Below, piece after piece: positions 17,902 to 25,369 of a DNA stretch of 64,000 bases. The notes below the pieces were generated by a model. That model saw nothing but the letters and a program-made list of their open reading frames with translations. It searched no databases and was not told the DNA's origin. The position numbers and the translations under genes were made by a program. Source of the stretch: CAIXSC01 sp046349915 (GTDB lineage: Bacteria; Planctomycetota; Planctomycetia; Pirellulales; Pirellulaceae); NCBI GenBank assembly GCA_046349915.1, contig JAXMBL010000009.1:186001-250000 (forward strand). Direction: 5' to 3'. Each line of letters begins with the position of its first letter. Position 1 is the stretch's first letter.

Positions 17902-20274
17902 ATGAAACTTGCCAACTTGCCTGTAATCGCCCTGTTCCTGGTGCTGGCGGTCCTCACGGTCCTGGCGGGTCAGGCGTTGTACGAAGAGTTTGGTCAGCCC
18001 GCGATCGCGACCCGCGTCAATGCCCCGCCAAGTCGAGCCACGGCCCTCCCCACCTCGCCGCGGGATCACGCTTCCATAAACTCGCCGGGCAGTGGCATCG
18101 ATGCCTTGGCTTCGATCCCCCGGGCCAGCTTTAAGCCGCGCGAGGAAGTCGATACGGCGGGCTTCAAGTGGATCATGCAAACGGTCGAACCGTGGGGACG
18201 CAATCAGACCTCGCTGGAGTCAGTCGCTCAAGCCTTCACCACCAGCTTCCGCAAGTCGCTCGATACGCTCACCCAACACATCGAATCCCCCACCGACTCG
18301 CCGCAATCGATCGCGTCCGCTCGTTACACCAGGGCCAGTTTCTATAACGCCCAGGGCGAGCCGGAGAAGGCGTACCAGGACTTGTGTGCGACCCGAGCGT
18401 GGGTCGAGCAGAATCCGTTGGCGGCTCGCGACATCCTGTATTCAGTGATTTACTTCCAAGGCGTGTCCGCCCTGCGGCTCGGCGAAAACGAGAACTGCAT
18501 CATGTGCCGCGGCGAGAGCTCATGCATCCTGCCCATCACCACGGCCGCTCAGCATCAGAACACTCGAGGCTCGGAGTTGGCGATTCGCCACTTCACCGAA
18601 TATCTCGAGCAGTTCCCCGACGACATGGACGTTCGTTGGTTGCTGAACCTAGCGTACATGACCCTCGGGAAACATCCGCAAGAAGTCCCCGCCAAGCATC
18701 TGATCTCGCTGGATCGCTGGTGTGACAACCAGGCGACCGTTGGGCGGTTTCGCGACATCGGGGCTATTGTAGGCTTGAATCGCTTCAATCAAGCCGGTGG
18801 AGCGATCATGGACGATTTCGACAAAGATCGACTGCTGGATATCGTGGTTTCGACTTTCGACCCGACCGTGGCCATGGCCGTCTATCGCAACAACGGCCAG
18901 GGCGCCTTCCAGGATATGTCGTCTCAGGCCGGCGTAGCGCGACAATTGGGTGGACTGAATTGCGTGCAAACCGATTTCAACAACGATGGTTTGCTCGACG
19001 TCTTGATCATCCGCGGCGCGTGGCTATCACCCGATCGAGCGATCAGGCCGAGTCTCTTGGTGAACAAGGGGAACTTCGAGTTCGAGGACGTGACCGAGAA
19101 AGCGGGGCTCTCCGAGCCGATTAACGCGATCGCGGCGGCTTGGGCCGACTACGACAACGACGGCTGGCTCGACCTGTTCATCCCCTGCGAGCAGCAGGCG
19201 AATCGGCTGTACCGCAACAATCAGGATGGCACGTTCACCGAACGCGCCCGGGAAGCTGGGCTAGCGGGTTTGCCCGAGTTTCGCGCCAAAGGCGCCACCT
19301 GGATCGATTACGACAACGATGGCGATCAAGATCTGTTCGTGACTCACCTCTCGTTCGACGGCTCGCGACTATATCGCAACGAGCGCGACGGGACTTTCAC
19401 GGATGTGAGTCAGACCATGGGCATCTCCGACCCAGTGATTGGGTTCTCGTGTTGGTCGTTCGACTACGACAACGACGGCTGGCTCGACATCTTCGCCACC
19501 AGCTACGATCGATCGATTGGCGCCACCGTGTTAGGAATGCAAGGCCAACCAACTCCGCAACACAAGTGTGCTCTCTATCACAATCTGCAAGGGAAGGGAT
19601 TTCAGAACGTTGCGGCCGAGATGGGTGTGGATGGCGTCTACTTCACGATGGGCAGCAACTTTGGCGATTTCAACAACGACGGGTTTCTCGACTTCTACCT
19701 CGGCACGGGCGACCCCAATCTGAACTCGTTGGTGCCCAACCGCATGTTCTTAAATCAGGCCGGCAAGCAGTTCGCGGAAGTGACGAAGGCCTCGGGAACG
19801 GGCAACTTGCAGAAGGGCCATGGAGTGGCGTGCGGCGATTGGGATTGCGACGGCAATGTCGACCTGTTCATCCAGATGGGCGGAGCAGTCAGTGGCGACA
19901 AGTACCATAACATTCTGTTTCAGAATCCCGGGACCGATCATCGTTGGCTGACCGTGAAGCTGGCCGGCACAAGGTCGAATCGAGCGGCGATCGGAGCTCA
20001 TCTTGTCGTCGCGACCAAGGGCCCGGACGCTCGCGAAATCCATCGGTGGGTTAGCAGTGGCAGCAGTTTCGGCGCAAACCCACTCGAACAAACGATCGGC
20101 CTCGGCGCCGCGACCGAGATCGAATCGTTGTCGATCACTTGGCCTGCCACCGGCCAGACGCAGAAGTTCAGCAATGTTGGCACGAACTGCTACGTCGAAA
20201 TCACCGAGGGATCGGACAAACTTGAAGTTGTCGAGCGGCCCGTGATCCGCCTACGCGAGGAAGCAAAACCGTAG
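17902..20274 (+). CDS. CRTAC1-type FG-GAP/VCBS protein with ASPIC/UnbV domain
   Basis: This 790-residue protein begins with a single hydrophobic segment (residues 5-25) that is a signal anchor or signal peptide. Residues about 90-270 are TPR-like helices and contain the motif ENENCIMCRGESSCILPI, conserved among relatives. A seven-bladed FG-GAP/VCBS propeller follows, with seven calcium loops (DFDKDRLLD, DFNNDGLLD, DYDNDGWLD twice, DYDNDGDQD, DFNNDGFLD, DWDCDGNVD). The last ~110 residues form the ASPIC/UnbV domain (RWLTVKLAGTRSNRAAIGAH...ITWPATGQ). The family is extracellular or periplasmic and is thought to mediate binding. The ATG at 17902 was preferred over a TTG at 17887. No nearby partner suggests a ligand. 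Confidence 0.9.
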   Translation: MKLANLPVIALFLVLAVLTVLAGQALYEEFGQPAIATRVNAPPSRATALPTSPRDHASINSPGSGIDALASIPRASFKPREEVDTAGFKWIMQTVEPWGRNQTSLESVAQAFTTSFRKSLDTLTQHIESPTDSPQSIASARYTRASFYNAQGEPEKAYQDLCATRAWVEQNPLAARDILYSVIYFQGVSALRLGENENCIMCRGESSCILPITTAAQHQNTRGSELAIRHFTEYLEQFPDDMDVRWLLNLAYMTLGKHPQEVPAKHLISLDRWCDNQATVGRFRDIGAIVGLNRFNQAGGAIMDDFDKDRLLDIVVSTFDPTVAMAVYRNNGQGAFQDMSSQAGVARQLGGLNCVQTDFNNDGLLDVLIIRGAWLSPDRAIRPSLLVNKGNFEFEDVTEKAGLSEPINAIAAAWADYDNDGWLDLFIPCEQQANRLYRNNQDGTFTERAREAGLAGLPEFRAKGATWIDYDNDGDQDLFVTHLSFDGSRLYRNERDGTFTDVSQTMGISDPVIGFSCWSFDYDNDGWLDIFATSYDRSIGATVLGMQGQPTPQHKCALYHNLQGKGFQNVAAEMGVDGVYFTMGSNFGDFNNDGFLDFYLGTGDPNLNSLVPNRMFLNQAGKQFAEVTKASGTGNLQKGHGVACGDWDCDGNVDLFIQMGGAVSGDKYHNILFQNPGTDHRWLTVKLAGTRSNRAAIGAHLVVATKGPDAREIHRWVSSGSSFGANPLEQTIGLGAATEIESLSITWPATGQTQKFSNVGTNCYVEITEGSDKLEVVERPVIRLREEAKP

Positions 20275-20391
20275 CTGACTGCCGGAAACCAAGATGAACG
20301 TTGATGGCCCGCGATCAGGCTGAGCTTGCCGGGCGACTCGTTGCGAGACAGAGACGTCGCTTTGGACTTCTCATTCCTCACACATGGACAA

Positions 20392-20727
20392 TCACGAAAC
20401 GCAGTAGAAGCCCTTGTCGATGACAAAATGCCCATTCTTGCACTTGGCACATTTCACCCCTTCAAGACTTGACGTACTGACCACCTTCTTCGAGCGGCAC
20501 TTGCGGCACTTTTTGTCCGCAACTCGCGAGTCGATCTTGGATTCCGCTCCACATTTTAAACAGTAGTGCGGCACGTCGTTCGCGATGCACTTCGCCAACT
20601 CATCGTGGTTAGGGTGATAGGCGTACTTCTTCTTGCCCGCCTCATCGATGTAGAACGGGTTGCCATCCGACCACGCAGTAATGGAGATCTCACACTCCGA
20701 GCAAACGAACCGAATGCACTCTGCCAT
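20392..20727 (-). CDS. small zinc-ribbon protein
   Basis: This 111-residue protein carries four CxxC pairs (VCSEC, YCLKCG, KCRKCR, KCAKC) plus a final Cys, spaced like two or more tandem zinc ribbons. The N-terminal half (FVCSECEISITAWSDGNPFY) may bind metal on its own. There is no enzyme motif; a nucleic-acid or protein-binding role is likely but unproven. The ATG at 20727 fits the conserved start MAECIRFVCSEC, with a weak GAGAG element upstream. A 27-residue extension from 20808 is possible but looks like non-coding sequence. Confidence 0.7.
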   Translation of the reverse strand: MAECIRFVCSECEISITAWSDGNPFYIDEAGKKKYAYHPNHDELAKCIANDVPHYCLKCGAESKIDSRVADKKCRKCRSKKVVSTSSLEGVKCAKCKNGHFVIDKGFYCVS

Positions 20728-20860
20728 GATGACAACTCTCTCTTGGGCTAAAAGATTATGCGCTGAGTGTAACTTCTTTCCCATCGGCTTTCTTGACCCG
20801 ACTGTCACCTAGAACCGCAAATCAGCGGGGGACTTCCAGCCTCGAAAAGGAACTCCATCA

Positions 20861-21060
20861 GTGACGATCAGCGAAGATGAGTGTTCCCAGAACTCGTCCC
20901 GCCCCGCGCCCAAGAAAAGGGAACACGGATCTTCGCTGATCCTCACTCATCGGGTCAGACTGTCGAAACTAGGTTTCTGAAAAATGGCCGATGCACTCGA
21001 TCTAAGCTCATTCAAGAGTGATAACACCACAAATCGCGCGAATCGGACGAATGGGTGGTC
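20861..21060. repeat. dispersed coding-like intergenic repeat, copy B, with long hairpin
   Basis: A 13-bp inverted repeat, GATCAGCGAAGAT (20866-20878) and ATCTTCGCTGATC (20929-20941), encloses GTGTTCCC (20881-20888) and GGGAACAC (20919-20926), so the whole can fold into a long hairpin. It is followed at 21017-21058 by a 'GTGATAACACCACAAATCGCGCGAATCGGACGAATG' type block. Both parts resemble 765-985. No gene is seen between 20728 and 21298. Confidence 0.6.
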
Positions 21061-21298
21061 GGAGATGTGTTCGTGGCAAGCAACTGGCCATGATTGCCTG
21101 AGCGGGGGAAATCCGAGTCACGGCGATGACGTTCATGGCCGACAGGCCCATTTGACTACGACAACTCTGTCGCAAATGTTCGCTCAGGGTCGATTCGTAT
21201 CCGTCCCATCTCAAGTAGCGAGCAAAAACCCCTCCAATGGCTCTCTTGACACAATACATCCCCCCCTGAGATACTAGTCAGCCATTCAAAGAACCAAG

Positions 21299-22261
21299 AT
21301 GTCGGATCTCGTTGGTTTTCCGCGGCGGGGATCGCCGAATTGTGCATCGAGCGGAAACTCGCCACGCGACCTGACGGCGGTTTTTGTTAAAGGTGTAGAC
21401 GTGCCTAGGGCAACACAATTCCCGTCGGCTGTGGCTACCGCATCACCTCCCGTGAAAGCGCAGGGGCCCCTCAGTTTGGCCCCTGCTTTTCGCCGGGCGA
21501 TGCAGGAATTGCTCAAAGCGCATCAACTGGCAGTTCATTCCGACTTCGATCCTTGGGACTTGGCTGTCGAGATCATTCGGCTGCGGGCGGCGGGGGTCAC
21601 GGAGACCGATCTGCGTTGGCTGGTGCGCAGTGGCTACGTCATCCACGCTCGTGAAGTGACCGACTTGCAGGAGGATGGCCGCAACTTTCTGCCGAGTGGC
21701 AATTTGTCATTCGCCGAGCGCACCTGTTTTGTACTCACGGCTACGGGCGCCGAGTTTGCCAGAATGGTTGTGGAAGGGGAAGCATTCTGGGCGCCTGAAA
21801 TCGCGCGCGGAAGTGCCGAATCGGGCATCGCAGCCGCGAATGGGACCAGAACCGATCCGCGGTGGTTTACCAGAGTTGACGCTCACGTTGGTCGACAGAG
21901 GCCAGGACTCGCCTTGAATGAAGGTGGAAACGGGCATTCCTCTCCGCCGTTTGTCCCTCATTGGGACGGGGATCGTCACGAATTGCGAGTGGGCGGCGAG
22001 TTGGTTAAGCGTTTTAAGGGAGCTGCGGCTAATCAAGAGTCGATCCTAGCCGCCTTTGAGGAAGAAGGTTGGCCGCCGCGAATCGACGACCCCTTGCCGC
22101 CCCAAGTGGAACAGGACAGCAAACGCCGCTTGAACGACACGATCAAGTGCCTGAACAAAAACCAGAGGCAGAAGCTGATCTGCTTCCACGGCGACGGCAC
22201 GGGCGAAGGTGTTCTGTGGAACTTCGCCTCAGGCGAAAGAACTGATTCTTGGCGTCGATAA
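21299..22261 (+). CDS. conserved planctomycete hypothetical protein, winged-helix-like C-terminus
   Basis: This is a 320-residue soluble protein with no signal peptide. Residues about 60-150 form a helical domain (FRRAMQELLKAHQLAVHSDFDPWDLAVEI). The C-terminal ~95 residues begin PHWDGDRHELRVGGELVKRF and continue with LAAFEEEGWPPRIDDPLPP, KRRLNDTIKCLNKNQ and DGTGEGVLW. I know this arrangement as a recurrent planctomycete hypothetical family, often in several copies per genome. The helix-helix-beta-wing order resembles the OmpR/PhoB winged-helix domain, so DNA binding is a reasonable guess, not a demonstrated role. The region just before the ATG is only weakly Shine-Dalgarno-like. Confidence 0.7.
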   Translation: MSDLVGFPRRGSPNCASSGNSPRDLTAVFVKGVDVPRATQFPSAVATASPPVKAQGPLSLAPAFRRAMQELLKAHQLAVHSDFDPWDLAVEIIRLRAAGVTETDLRWLVRSGYVIHAREVTDLQEDGRNFLPSGNLSFAERTCFVLTATGAEFARMVVEGEAFWAPEIARGSAESGIAAANGTRTDPRWFTRVDAHVGRQRPGLALNEGGNGHSSPPFVPHWDGDRHELRVGGELVKRFKGAAANQESILAAFEEEGWPPRIDDPLPPQVEQDSKRRLNDTIKCLNKNQRQKLICFHGDGTGEGVLWNFASGERTDSWRR

Positions 22262-22659
22262 CCGAATTACCTGCCACATGCCAACTCCGCCCTAGGAAGT
22301 GAGATTCGTTGCGGTTTAGGTTATGGAAGCTTCCCCACAGATTCCGTAGCCAATCGCCAGAGTCTCCGTTCTATTTTTGCTTTTCCCGGTATCCGGCTTG
22401 GGCCTGGGCTGGCAACCAACTTGGGACGATCCGCGTGACTACACGCTGGAGCATCCCGTCTGTTCTTGTACCAGATGGCTCTGCGTCTGCGAGGCACGAC
22501 CGACGAGATTGGTGATCGCCAACGAATGCGGTTCACCAGTGCTTCGCCCGCGGCGAAGCAATTGCTTCCGCTTCGCGTCCGTATTCGAGACTCTCTGGAT
22601 AACTACGATTCTCGGACGTGATGAGCAACTCTTTTCGGCAACTTCACTGGAGACTTATC
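22262..22659. other. intergenic region without a recognisable gene
   Basis: Open frames here (22309-22515, 22377-23081) run into the out-of-frame part of the subtilase and have no ribosome site or family likeness. The promoter of the subtilase cluster probably lies here. No repeat or RNA was recognised. Confidence 0.4.
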
Positions 22660-23994
22660 GTGTCGGAACAACCCAGTTTCCCCTTACCGATCAACGCCCA
22701 AGCAGACGAACCCACGGGGCGGTATGTCATCACTTTCGCGGACGACCGGATGACAGAAGGTTTGGCTGCGCTGAAAAAGGAAGCCGGTATCAGCCGACTA
22801 CCCAACGCGGCGGACTTCGCCGAGTCGGCCCTGGACTTGGCACAACTCGACTCAGCCGGCGGGGCGATCTTTCCCGAGCTCGGCGTGGCTGTCGTCACGC
22901 TGGAAGAGGGCGCCTTAAACAGCATGATGGCGTTGAACCGAGAGGATTCCGCCATTTTGGATATCGAGCCAGAGCGGATGTTCTACGCGTTAGGCGACGG
23001 GGCTCTGCCGCTCGCCTACCTGCGTGGTTACCGCGACGCCGTCAACCACCTCTTCGACAAGGCCGCGGGTCCCGCCATTGAGGCGGCCGGCGCTGACGCG
23101 ACCGCAACCTTTGTCGATGACGCTCAATCCACCTGGGGGCTGAAGGCAACCAACGTTGTTAACTCGCGATGGACAGGGCGAGGAATTAAGGTCGCCGTTC
23201 TCGACACGGGCCTAGACCTGCAACATCCCGATTTTCGTGGCCGGTTGATCACCTCACGTTCATTCATCACGGGCGAGCAGGTCCAAGATGGCAACGGCCA
23301 CGGCACTCACTGCATCGGAACGGCATGTGGATCGAAAGACATCAATGGTCGACGATACGGGATTGCCCGCGAGGCGGAGATCTTCGCGGGGAAGGTGCTG
23401 AGCAACGCGGGCAGTGGACCGACTGCGGGGATTCTGGCGGGAATGGAATGGGCCATCAATAGCAATTGCCATGTGATCTCCATGTCCCTCGGCAACTTGG
23501 TGAAGACCCCCTCCACCGCATACACGACGATCGGCCAGCGAGCGCTCCAGCGGGGAAGCTTGATTGTGGCCGCCGCGGGCAATCACTTCTCCCGAGGCAA
23601 CTCCGATGGAACGCAGCCGGGCACCGTCGGCCAGCCTGCCAATAGCGATTCCATCTTGGCGGTAGCCTCGGTGAACAACCAATTGGGTCTGCTCAACCCG
23701 CCAACCCCGCGATTCTCATGCAAGTCAGGGGCAGGAACAGGGGCGAACGTAGACATCGCGGGTCCGGGAGTGGCCGTTTATTCGTCTTGGCCGATGAATG
23801 TCTCACCACGCCGCTATCACTCGATTAGCGGGACCAGCATGGCGACGCCGCATGTGGCCGGCATCGCCGCGTTGTATGCCCAGGCGTTCCGCGTTCGCGG
23901 CTGGCAGCTGTGGCAAATGCTCACCTCTCGCGCCCAACGGCTGCCACTCTCGTCCGCCGACGTTGGATCAGGACTTGTGCAGGCGCCACAGTAG
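22660..23994 (+). CDS. S8 family (subtilisin-like) serine peptidase without signal peptide
   Basis: This 444-residue subtilase has a complete triad: Asp182 (VAVLDTGLD), His214 (GNGHGTHCIGT) and Ser393 (SGTSMATPHVAG), with the oxyanion Asn308 in AAAGN. Residues 20-115 (RYVITFADDRMTEGLAALKK...) look like an I9-type prodomain. No signal peptide or membrane segment is visible, so it may act inside the cell or leave by another route. The GTG at 22660 is chosen because GGAG at 22649-22652 lies seven bases upstream; the GTG/ATG pair at 22618/22621 has no such site. A small protein gene follows after 54 bases. A free-standing prodomain-like protein lies beyond the terminator and may inhibit this enzyme. 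Confidence 0.92.
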   Translation: MSEQPSFPLPINAQADEPTGRYVITFADDRMTEGLAALKKEAGISRLPNAADFAESALDLAQLDSAGGAIFPELGVAVVTLEEGALNSMMALNREDSAILDIEPERMFYALGDGALPLAYLRGYRDAVNHLFDKAAGPAIEAAGADATATFVDDAQSTWGLKATNVVNSRWTGRGIKVAVLDTGLDLQHPDFRGRLITSRSFITGEQVQDGNGHGTHCIGTACGSKDINGRRYGIAREAEIFAGKVLSNAGSGPTAGILAGMEWAINSNCHVISMSLGNLVKTPSTAYTTIGQRALQRGSLIVAAAGNHFSRGNSDGTQPGTVGQPANSDSILAVASVNNQLGLLNPPTPRFSCKSGAGTGANVDIAGPGVAVYSSWPMNVSPRRYHSISGTSMATPHVAGIAALYAQAFRVRGWQLWQMLTSRAQRLPLSSADVGSGLVQAPQ

Positions 23995-24048
23995 TCCTCA
24001 GTCGAGTTGGAAAACGGTCATATCACTATTATTTCTAAGGAACACACA

Positions 24049-24453
24049 GTGACTGAGAAAGCTGAAGTAGCACTCGCACAAGAGCCAATGGCAGAGCAAG
24101 TACTCTCGCTGGACGGGGACGTGGTCTCGACCCTCGCTGGCGCTGGAGTTCTCGACATCGTCTACCACGCATTAGACTTCGTCGAAAACCAGAATCCGGC
24201 CAATCCCAATTGGGTAAGCCGTTCCAAGACGATCACTCCTCCCCAGGGGTGGCGACGCGTGCTGGTGTCGGTCGCTCAATGGGACATTGACTTTTACCCG
24301 CGAGAACGGCCTCTTACCTACTTGGGATTCCGAGCTGGCGTGCGTTTGAATGGAAACACGCTGGAAATCACGGCGTACGCCATCTGCCGAGACATCAATG
24401 CCGATGATCCCTGGCGAGGCAAAGTAACCGTTCAGGTAATCTTCCTAGGATAA
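24049..24453 (+). CDS. small beta-rich hypothetical protein next to the subtilase
   Basis: This 134-residue protein starts at GTG 24049, with AAGGAA six bases upstream; starting at 24007 would add 14 unlikely residues. The first 60 residues are loosely structured. The remainder (WRRVLVSVAQWDIDFYP...YLGFRAGVRLNGNTLEITA...GKVTVQVIFLG) reads as alternating beta strands of about 75 residues. The pattern is reminiscent of H-type lectin domains, but the match is weak and I would not assign it. It is soluble, has no signal peptide, and sits 54 bases after the subtilase, probably in one transcript ended by the hairpin at 24477. It could be a substrate, chaperone or targeting partner. Confidence 0.65.
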   Translation: MTEKAEVALAQEPMAEQVLSLDGDVVSTLAGAGVLDIVYHALDFVENQNPANPNWVSRSKTITPPQGWRRVLVSVAQWDIDFYPRERPLTYLGFRAGVRLNGNTLEITAYAICRDINADDPWRGKVTVQVIFLG

Positions 24454-24476
24454 GACCTGGTTGCGGACACTGACAC

Positions 24477-24522
24477 GATGGCATGGGAACATCCTTGCGA
24501 TATTCCCATGCCATCTTCTTTT
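24477..24522 (+). terminator. intrinsic terminator after the subtilase pair
   Basis: GATGGCATGGGAA (24477-24489) and TTCCCATGCCATC (24503-24515) form a perfect 13-bp stem with a 13-base loop, followed directly by TTCTTTT. This is the clearest intrinsic terminator in the window and closes the 22660-24453 unit. Confidence 0.85.
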
Positions 24523-24574
24523 CGCTTGCCTCTCGGTCCCACTGACTTCACACAAAGGAATTGGGAGGACAACC

Positions 24575-24628
24575 ATGAAACTCCCCCGCAGCAAAGGAGG
24601 AGTCACTATTACAACGCTCACAGGGTGA
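24575..24628 (+). CDS. 17-codon ORF with strong ribosome site (leader peptide or remnant)
   Basis: GGGAGGACAACC stands directly before ATG at 24575, among the strongest Shine-Dalgarno sequences here. The ORF encodes MKLPRSKGGVTITTLTG and stops with TGA at 24626-24628. A second AAAGGAGG lies inside it. It may be a small peptide, a leader for the gene 110 bases downstream, or the start of a gene broken by a frameshift. No attenuator-type alternative hairpin was recognised. Reality as a translated product is uncertain. Confidence 0.35.
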   Translation: MKLPRSKGGVTITTLTG

Positions 24629-24737
24629 CTAGATCATTGCGGGATGTCCGAGCGGTATGTTAGAAGTGCCATAGAGCTACTAATCGTCGTCCTAACTCGA
24701 CTGTCCGTAGGAACGTCTCGCCACGAAGGGAACAGCC

Positions 24738-24965
24738 ATGGAAAAGTCATCGATCGAGCGAGTTATCGTGACCGTGGATGATGAACATTTAGAAGGGATT
24801 GATTCGGTTGCGGCCGCGCTCCGAGTAGCAGGAATGCAAGTCACTGAGATTCTCTCAACCGTCGGGATTATTAGTGGGCAGGCGCCACAAGAATGTCGGC
24901 AGAAACTCGAATCTGTGCGAGGCGTTAAGGCAGTGGAGTCCGACGGCGAAATGCGCGCCATATGA
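24738..24965 (+). CDS. stand-alone I9-like (subtilisin prodomain/inhibitor-fold) protein, 75 aa
   Basis: The whole protein reads as one small alpha-beta domain: VIVTVDDEHLEGIDSVAA, LRVAGMQVTEILSTVGIISG, and the closing VRGVKAVESDGEMR. The 'L..aGm.V...l..iGii.G' and 'v.GV.aVE.d' signatures are those of ferredoxin-like prodomains and of free-standing prodomain-like inhibitors found near bacterial subtilases. GAAGGGA ends six bases before the ATG, supporting the start. It has no signal peptide, like the subtilase 740 bases upstream. The obvious inference is that it folds, chaperones or inhibits that enzyme; this is untested. It lies after a terminator, so it has its own promoter. Confidence 0.7.
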   Translation: MEKSSIERVIVTVDDEHLEGIDSVAAALRVAGMQVTEILSTVGIISGQAPQECRQKLESVRGVKAVESDGEMRAI

Positions 24966-24977
24966 AACCACATGACC

Positions 24978-25330
24978 TCAAGATCTCCCCTGGGGCTCCA
25001 ACTTGCGGTGGCTCGCCAATCGGATGACGAGGCCGTCGACGTCCCAGTGGATCAGCTTGATACGATCGAGTCGTCGATCAAGAAGACCCGCGCGGAAGTT
25101 GTGACGACTCCGCGCGCCATGCCCGCTGCCCGCGCGCTGTCGCACTGCCCTTCGTTCGAAGCGAGCGGGAGATATCGTTCGCGTCGGATGCCAGAAACCG
25201 GCTCGCAATCAACGCTTGGGATGTGTTGCTCCGTGCAGAGCTGGTGAACGGCGAATTCGCTCGGCCGGGGTAAAGAGAGTCGGCGCAGCACTTGCATTTT
25301 CTGTCTGGCAGTTCGTTTTGTGCCAGGCAA
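24978..25330 (-). mobile_element. degenerate IS66-type insertion sequence remnant
   Basis: On the minus strand, 25052-25330 begins like an IS66 TnpA helix-turn-helix protein (RTARQKMQVLRRLS...FAVHQLCTEQHI). Lower down, 24978-25120 reads FRAGLLDRRLDRIKLIHWDVDGLVI, the hallmark C-terminal motif of IS66 TnpB (FrnrrrDRiKlLyWDrdGlvl). The two pieces lie in different frames, in the order expected for tnpA-tnpB, with the middle of tnpB and all of tnpC missing. No terminal inverted repeats were recognised. It is a dead fragment lying between the inhibitor-like gene and the TPR gene. Confidence 0.55.
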
Positions 25331-25369
25331 TGTTCATTGGATTGGCAGGAGAGAAGGAGTCGAACGACC

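Noticed and set aside
24478..24663. 61-aa ORF starting in the terminator stem
   Set aside because: The start codon is inside the perfect hairpin, no ribosome site precedes it, and it runs out of frame through the better-supported 17-codon ORF.
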